Made by a program: the position numbers and the translations under genes
In this document: in pieces, positions 60,632 to 64,000 of the stretch
How positions within the stretch are numbered: position 1 is the first letter of the stretch
Layout of the letters: the number at the start of each line of letters is the position of its first letter
Origin: Chelydra serpentina
Lineage: Eukaryota > Chordata > Testudines > Chelydridae
Reading direction: 5' to 3'
Assembly (NCBI GenBank): GCA_037349315.1
Contig: JBAIAC010000609.1
Span: forward strand, 1 to 64,000
DNA length: 64,000 nucleotides
The notes under the pieces: generated by a model
What the model saw: the letters and a program-made list of their open reading frames with translations, nothing else
Databases searched by the model: none
What the model was told of the DNA's origin: nothing

Positions 60632-62946
60632 ACACATAGGTATTCGATATTAGGTATTGGTCATATATCAAATTGTGTTATAATAAATGCGACATCTTGT
60701 CCTGTCCCCTGAAACGATCCTGTGTAGTTGTGTCTGCATAACGGGGGCTGTCTGCGGGGGCTGTGCGGGAGGGGGGGGGCACTGTGGACGAGTCGTGCTG
60801 TGCATGGGGAGTGATGTCTTGGGGCCTGTGCGGGGGAGGTCATCCTGGGGGGGCGGGGCTGTGCGTAGGGGGCGTGCTGTCTGCAGGGAGGCACTGGAGG
60901 GTTGTGGGGGGGGGCATGTTGGGCGGGTCGTGCTGTGCATGGGGGGTTGTGCTTTGCACGGGGTTGGCTAGGGGGGTGGGGGGGGGGTCGTCCTGTGGGG
61001 GGGCTGTGCTTTGCGTGGGGGTGTCTAGGGGGGCAGTGGGGGGTTATGCTGTGTGTGGGGGAGCAGTGTGTGGGGCCGTGCAGGGGGGCACGCTGTGGGG
61101 GGCTGTGCTTTGCATGGGGAGGTGTCTAGGGAGGCTGTGGGGGGGCTGTGCTTTGTACGGGAGGGGTGTCTGGGGGGCTGTGGGGGGGTCGTGCTGTGGG
61201 GGGGCTGTGCTTTGCACGGGGGGTGTCTAGGGGGCAGTGGGGGGTCATGCTGTGGGGGGCTGTGCTTTGCATGGGGAGGTGTCTAGGGGGCATGCTGGGG
61301 GGGCTGTGCTTTGCACGGGGGGTGTCTGGGGGGCTGTGGGGGGTTGTGCTGTGGGGGGGCTGTGCTTTGCACGGGGGCTGTCTAGGGGGGCAGTGGGGGG
61401 TCATGCTGTGGGGGGGCTGTGCTTTGCACGGGGGGGTGTCTAGGGGGGCAGTGGGGGGTCATGCTGTGGGGGTGCTGTGCTTTGCACAGGGGGTGTCTGG
61501 GGGGTTGTGGGGGGGTCGTGCTGTGGGGTGCTGTGCTTTGCACAGGGGGTGTCTGGGGGGTTGTGGGGGGGTCGTGCTGTGGGGGGCTGTGCTTTGCACG
61601 GGGGGTGTCTAGGGGGGCAGTGGGGGGTCATGCTGTGGGGGGGCTGTGCTTTGCACGGGGGGGTGTCTAGGGTCATGCTGTGTGCGGGGGAGGGGCACTC
61701 ACGAGATGTACTGCTCGCTCTTGTTGTACTTCTTGGCCAGGTACTTGGCTGAGGCCTTGCTGGGGATCTTGACCATGGAGAGCTCCTTGCCGTAGCGCAC
61801 CATGTCGCAGGGCGTGCGACACACGCAGAACTCACTGTCCTTCTTCACCAGGAAGTCTGGAGTGCGAGGACGGGTGTGAGCCAAGAACACCCGATGGGCC
61901 GGAGAGACACGGGGGCGGGGACAAGGACAGAGACGGGGACGGGATGGAGAGCCACGGGGACGGAAACAGGGATGGGGATGGGACAGAGAGCGATGGGAAG
62001 GGGATGGAGATGGACAGGGACCGGGATGGGGCCGGGCTGGATAGCCACGGGGACTGGAACAGGGATGGGGATGGGACGGAGAGCGATGGGGAGGGGACGG
62101 AGAGCCACAGGGACGGGACAGGGACCGGGACCGGGATGGGGCCGGGCTGGATAGCCACAGGGAGGGGAACAGCGATGGGGAGGGGACGGAGAGCGATGGG
62201 GATGGGACGGAGAGCGATGGGGAGGGGACGGAGAGCCACAGGGACAGGACAGGGACCGGGATGGGGCCGGGCTGGATAGCCACGGGGACTGGAACAGGGA
62301 TGGGGATGGGACGGAGAGCGATGGGGAGGGGACGGAGAGCCACAGGGACAGGACAGGGACCGGGATGGGGCCGGGCTGGATAGCCACGGGGACTGGAACA
62401 GGGATGGGGATGGGACGGAGAGCCACAGGGACCGGGACCGGGATGGGGCCGGGCTGGATAGCCACGGGGACTGGAACAGGGATGGGGACGGGACGGAGAG
62501 CGATGGGGACGGGCGTGAGCAAAGAACACCCTGATGGGCCGGAGAGCCATGGGGCGTGGACAGGCCAGCAAGCGATGGGGACAAGCCATGAGCCAGATGC
62601 ACCCCGATGGGCCGGAGATCACCAGAAATGAGGCCCACACACAGGCCCTCGACTGATTGCGCAACAGGGCCAAGGGGGTCCAATCCCTCCCACCCTCGGG
62701 CAGCGACACGGGCTGGGGAGGAGCCTCTGGAGGTTCCCCTGGGGTCCCCGGCCCTGCTCCCCGGGGAGAGGTGACCCGGGGGGGGGGGGGGGGGGGGCAG
62801 CCCCAGTGCCGGGTGTCAGGATCCTGGCCAGGGGCGGCAGGGCAGGGGGCGAGGCGCTGCCCAAGGGACGGGCCGCAGCGGGTACATACCCAGGGCAGGG
62901 TCGGCGCACTCCTTGTACTGCTCTGGCGTGCACACGTTGGCGTTCC
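49249..62946 (-). CDS. ASIC3: Acid-sensing ion channel 3, 3' half (5' exons beyond the window)
   Basis: Proton-gated, amiloride-sensitive sodium channel of the ENaC/degenerin family, acting in the plasma membrane of sensory neurons. Coding segments in transcript order: 62890-62946 ([14 protein letters not shown]), 61703-61856 ([13 protein letters not shown]...[12 protein letters not shown]...NKSEQYI), 56573-56664 ([20 protein letters not shown]...AGLL), 55484-55563 ([13 protein letters not shown]...[10 protein letters not shown]2 with the GAS selectivity filter), 54681-54752 ([14 protein letters not shown]...), and last 49249-49353, ending NFEEFAC and TGA. All junctions are GT-AG and in phase. 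VFRDK after TM2 and the CDK5 neighbour favour ASIC3 over ASIC1, 2 or 4. N-terminus, TM1 and most of the extracellular domain lie past 64000. Whether another tail exon lies between 49353 and 54681 is unresolved. Confidence 0.93.
49690..51030. repeat. 57-bp minisatellite in ASIC3 3' intron, about 23 copies
   Basis: The unit GAGCTGCTGGGGGTGGGGGT, GCTGGGCTGAGCGGTGGGGG, CAGGAGGGGGCTGGGCT repeats at 57 bp (GCAGGAG at 50074, next at about 50131). Since 57 is a multiple of three, proline-rich frames of more than 500 codons arise on the - strand. They are not genes. Confidence 0.95.
51270..51827 (+). mobile_element. Solo Gypsy LTR split by a SINE
   Basis: It matches the LTR at 57397-57806 in blocks: TGAGCCAGGAGGGGG, GGCTGGGGTCTAAGCTC, CTGAGGGGTCCTGT, TTGGACTGTGTTCCTG, and the end GGGTGCAGGGCCGGACTCCC then CCACACTCCG. 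It has an intact AATAAA at 51740. A SINE interrupts it at 51533-51707. No internal region follows, so it is a solo LTR. Confidence 0.8.
51533..51707 (+). mobile_element. tRNA-derived turtle SINE nested in an LTR
   Basis: Same element as at 41397-41580: GGGATAGCTCAGTGGTTTGA head, CR1-like ATTCTATGATTCTA end. It sits between ACAAGCT and AAGCTCCGG. The uninterrupted LTR at 57681 reads CACAAGCTCTGGGTTGG, so the insertion point is defined and AAGCT is duplicated on both sides. Confidence 0.92.
51828..52730. other. Unique GC-rich intronic stretch of ASIC3
   Basis: No recognised gene or repeat. If a further ASIC3 tail exon exists between 49353 and 54681 it should lie here, in the flanks or at 53000-54140, but I could not identify one with conserved residues. 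Confidence 0.4.
52731..53000 (+). mobile_element. Turtle interspersed repeat with GGGGCTCTGGGCTGGGGC tail
   Basis: It starts GAGCAGTTCTCACACGTCTT, resembling the hAT-type terminus CAGNGGTTCTCAAAC. Then come GAAAATTGTTGATGCCCGCG and a tail of degenerate GGGCTCTGGGCTGGGGCAGG units. I recall this arrangement as common in turtle genomes. The family assignment (non-autonomous hAT-like) is tentative. Confidence 0.5.
53001..54139. other. Unique GC-rich intronic stretch of ASIC3
   Basis: No recognised exon, repeat or RNA gene. A short GACA-type run (CAGACAGACAGACAG) lies near 53748. Confidence 0.4.
54140..54660. repeat. About 49-bp minisatellite, about 11 copies
   Basis: The unit TGGTTCTGGGGGGACGGGGG, AAGGTCAGGGGACCCTCCCC, TGGCCGGG lies immediately downstream of the ASIC3 exon at 54681-54752 in transcript terms, separated by only about 20 bp. 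Confidence 0.93.
55020..55125 (+). mobile_element. 5' fragment of LTR family seen at 24621
   Basis: GCAAGTGGGGATTGTTTGTA, ATCATGTCTGTGTGGGCC and TCAGTTTCCCCTA align with the first 90 bases of the 24621 element; the rest is missing. Confidence 0.6.
55260..55440. repeat. G-rich simple tandem repeat
   Basis: Short units built on GGGGACTAAGGCTCG and GGGGGACCAAGGCTTG with variable G runs, ending 40 bp from the ASIC3 exon at 55484. Confidence 0.85.
55735..56572 (-). repeat. Minisatellite made of the ASIC3 exon end and its 5' splice site
   Basis: Read in transcript sense, the exon at 56573-56664 ends GGGCTGCTGG and continues GTGAGTGC plus a G run. The intron then repeats GCTGCTGGGTGAGTGC with its G run eleven more times at about 25-29 bp spacing to 56270. 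Beyond that, more diverged units (GGGTGAGTGTCCGGGGG, GGGTTCTGGGTGAGTG) continue to about 55735. The intron is thus almost entirely an array of donor-site copies. Confidence 0.93.
56885..57390. repeat. 62-bp G-rich minisatellite, left half of a split array
   Basis: Units of GGGGGTCGTGCTGTGCAGGG, GGGGCTGTTCATGGGGGTGT, CTGTAGAGGGGGGATGCAGT repeat at about 62 bp, seven to eight copies. Related to the array at 60745-61680. Confidence 0.93.
57397..57806 (+). mobile_element. 5' LTR of a Gypsy-type retrotransposon
   Basis: It begins TGTGACGCAGCAGGGAGCGG and shares blocks with the solo LTR at 51270-51827. The poly(A) region reads CTAATAACCC, a diverged AATAAA. Near its end come CCCCCACACTCCG, then ACAACTGGTGGTAGCTATGG, a plausible primer-binding segment. 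It is followed by a 0.26-kb leader and the gag-protease frame. Confidence 0.75.
58065..59831 (+). CDS. Gypsy/SCAN-type gag-protease polyprotein
   Basis: Retrotransposon structural and protease polyprotein, not a host gene as far as can be seen. The 588-residue frame is open from ATG ([11 protein letters not shown]) to TAG. In order: SAP-like N-terminus (about 5-40, [11 protein letters not shown]), glutamate/glutamine-rich coiled coil (about 120-160), capsid with a SCAN-like second half (about 250-335, ELYRQRF...[11 protein letters not shown]), CCHC zinc knuckle at about 393 ([14 protein letters not shown]), and retropepsin-like DTGAEVTLA at about 497. The SCAN domain is known to derive from Gmr1-like Gypsy capsids. 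The frame stops just past the protease, and no reverse transcriptase or integrase follows. Only one LTR is recognised, so the element is incomplete. It could be a recent insertion or a retained gag. Confidence 0.88.
   Translation: MYAKHLKRDLVELCRQRGLRVGRSTKEQLIARLEEKDRLDDPIPVPEESRPTDRAWAPGPDLAGRGQTAAEGTPRPLLPMPQGGAGRSPANTEGTLTPAASRGSSQQKSPSQEQRRLEWEREIKPKELELRQQELKQEQEDQEKQQQHELELARLRSSEPPAAVSEGGPRTAWSFNNRILSQYKEGEDIHNFLNAFENACKLHKVAPADRLQFLTPLLVPAGVDVYSRMKEAETGDYELFKKALLLELGLTPELYRQRFRDQRKTPEVTYLQLANRIHGYARNWTAGAQTMEGLLELFVLEQLYEQCPSDLKLWLMDKNPGSPQHAGRLADEYVNILSKGSREESQRSRPTMRQQESHHGTSQRGNRENPLPRGTSDIRTNRPARGDQRDMSCYHCGRRGHIRSQCPKLRDRLSRPNPHRVNWVGTQPDEGQASQRRGAGRLPPAPGGGRPQTSSSRGLDAPDSGFSVYRVGTGLTLRRECLVPLEIDGRKVTGYWDTGAEVTLARPEVVAPDRVVPNTYLTLTGVGGTPFKVPVARVHLKWGAKEGPKDVGVHHHLPTEVLMGGDLEDWPSKPRDTLVVTRSQSRWV
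59832..60740 (+). mobile_element. AT-rich LTR-like repeat abutting the gag ORF
   Basis: Composition changes abruptly after the gag stop. The segment begins near TGAAGAATGAAATTGTTTC, contains a duplicated TTTGCAAAACCCGGCTGC (about 60146 and 60172), a (GT)n microsatellite, and an AATAAA at 60682 followed by GTGTAGTTGTGTCTGCA. A poly(A) signal near the right end suggests a second LTR or 3' end of a different element. It does not match the LTR at 57397. Classification is uncertain. Confidence 0.45.
60567..60629. repeat. (GT)n microsatellite
   Basis: About 31 uninterrupted GT dinucleotides, followed by ACACACA. Z-DNA prone and likely polymorphic. Confidence 0.97.
60745..61680. repeat. 57-bp G-rich minisatellite, right half of a split array
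   Basis: Units of TGTGCTTTGCACGGGGGGTG, TCTAGGGGGGCAGTGGGGGG, TCATGCTGTGGGGGGGC repeat at about 57 bp, about 16 copies. It ends about 20 bp from the ASIC3 donor at 61702. The shared words (GTCGTGCTGTG, GGGGTGTCT, GCAGTGGGG) mark it as the same ancestral array as 56885-57390. Confidence 0.92.
61870..62620. repeat. Compound purine-rich tandem repeat in ASIC3 intron
   Basis: Modules GGGATGGGGCCGGGCTGGAT, AGCCACGGGGACTGGAACAG, GGATGGGACGGAGAGCGATG and GACGGAGAGCCACAGGGAC recur five to six times at spacings of 79-124 bp (GCCGGGC at 62031, 62141, 62265, 62370, 62449). Proline/serine-rich frames on the - strand are periodic, including one that runs into the true exon at 61856. Confidence 0.92.
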
Positions 62947-63179
62947 CTGGGGAGGGGGACACAGGGTCACTCGGGGGCGTGGGGGGGACTGGGGGGGCTA
63001 CAGGAGCCATGTGGGCAGTCGGGGGCTGCGTCTCATTAGAGCCCCATGTCTGAGGCTGGGGTGGGGGGGGGCAGGCCCAGGAGCACTGGGGGGGGGCCGC
63101 CCTCCTCACCCTGCCCACAGGACCAGCACATCTCTCCCCAGCAGCCCCCTGCCCTCTCCTCCCCTCCCAGCTCCCACTT

Positions 63180-64000
63180 CCCTGGGGCTCCTCCCCCAGC
63201 ATGGGGCCTCCCCGCAGCCCCCCCATCCCCCAGCATGGGGCCTCCCCAAAGCTGCCCCTCCCCTCTCCAACACGAGGCCTCCCCACAGCCCCCCCATCCC
63301 CCAGCATGGGGCCTCCCCAAAGCTGCCCCTCCCCTCCCCCAACACGAGGCCTCCCCACAGCCCCCCCATCCCCCAGCATGGGGCCTCCCTGCAGCCCCCC
63401 CACCCCCAGCATGGGGCCTCCCCAAAGCTGCCCCTCCCCTCCCCCAACACAAGGCCTCCCCACAGCCCCCCCATCCCCCAGCATGGGGCCTCCCCGCAGC
63501 CCCCCCATCCCCCAGCATGGGGCCTCCCTGCAGCCCTCCCTCCCCTAGAATGGGGCCTCCCCACAGCCCCCCCATCTCCCAGCATGGGGCCTCCCTGCAG
63601 CCCCCCCACCCCCAGCATGGGGCCTCCCCAAAGCTGCCCCTCCCCCAACACAAGGCCTCCCCACAGCCCCCCCATCCCCCAGCATGGGGCCTCCCCGCAG
63701 CCCCCCCATCCCCCAGCATGGGGCCTCCCTGCAGCCCTCCCTCCCCCAGAATGGGGCCTCCCCACAGCCCCCCCATCTCCCAGCATGGGGCCTCCCCGCA
63801 GCCCCCCCCCAGCCCCCAGCATGGGGCCTCCCTGCAGCCCCCCCATCTCCCAGCATGGGGCCTCCTCACAGCCCCCCCCACCCCCAGCATGGGGCCTCCC
63901 CGCAGCCCCCCATACCCCAGCATGGGGCCTCCCCGCAGCCCCCCCATACCCCAGCATGGGGCCTCCCCACAGCCCCCCCATCTCCCAGCATGGGGCCTCC
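63180..64000. repeat. About 34-bp minisatellite, continuing past the window
   Basis: The unit CCCCCAGCATGGGGCCTCCC, CGCAGCCCCCCCATC repeats about 23 times, with interspersed CCAACACGAGGCCTCCCC variants that mark a higher-order period. It occupies the ASIC3 intron upstream of the exon at 62946. Confidence 0.95.

Overview
This is vertebrate nuclear DNA, most likely from a cryptodiran turtle. Two copies of a tRNA-derived SINE with a CR1-type (ATTCTATG)n tail, several turtle-style LTR fragments and a Gypsy/SCAN-type gag ORF support this. The gene order also fits: CDK5 on the + strand faces an ASIC3-type acid-sensing channel gene on the - strand, tail to tail, as I recall it for other amniotes. 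There is nothing prokaryotic here. No source record was available, so the organism is an inference.

Layout. 1-11236 is one end of a very large 37-bp minisatellite (about 300 copies, no gene). 11237-32700 has no coding exon I recognise. It holds LTR remnants (11925-12700, 24621-25555), a series of minisatellites (units of about 72, 90, 95, 79, 58 and 139 bp) and a CpG island near 28 kb. That island, with two exon-like blocks on the - strand, could be the 5' end of a leftward gene (by synteny perhaps SLC4A2, unproven). 32700-34140 is the CDK5 CpG island, containing a 39-bp array with a palindrome in each unit. 34058-46368 is CDK5, twelve coding segments encoding a 292-residue kinase. It has a GC-AG intron, a U12-type AT-AC intron and a one-base deletion in segment 9 that is probably an assembly error. 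About 1.4 kb separates the candidate CDK5 poly(A) signal from that of ASIC3. 49249-62946 (- strand) holds the 3' half of ASIC3: the last part of the extracellular domain, TM2 and the cytoplasmic tail. The 5' exons lie beyond the right edge.

The striking feature is repeat load. Almost every intron of both genes is filled by its own GC-rich minisatellite, and the arrays differ in unit. One of them (55735-56572) is built from copies of the neighbouring exon end plus its 5' splice site. A Gypsy LTR with an intact gag-protease ORF, followed by a second AT-rich repeat, is inserted in another array (57397-60740) and divides it in two. Because many units are multiples of three and lack stops, the arrays generate long open frames on both strands that are not genes.

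The CDK5 and ASIC3 products do not form one pathway. CDK5 is a cytoplasmic proline-directed neuronal kinase and ASIC3 a plasma-membrane proton-gated sodium channel. Their adjacency reflects conserved synteny. The most interesting biology is the last ASIC3 exon: its frame ends in a tail like that of ASIC1, while another frame of the same bases closely resembles the mammalian ASIC3 C-terminus. This suggests the mammalian PDZ-binding tail arose by a frame change.
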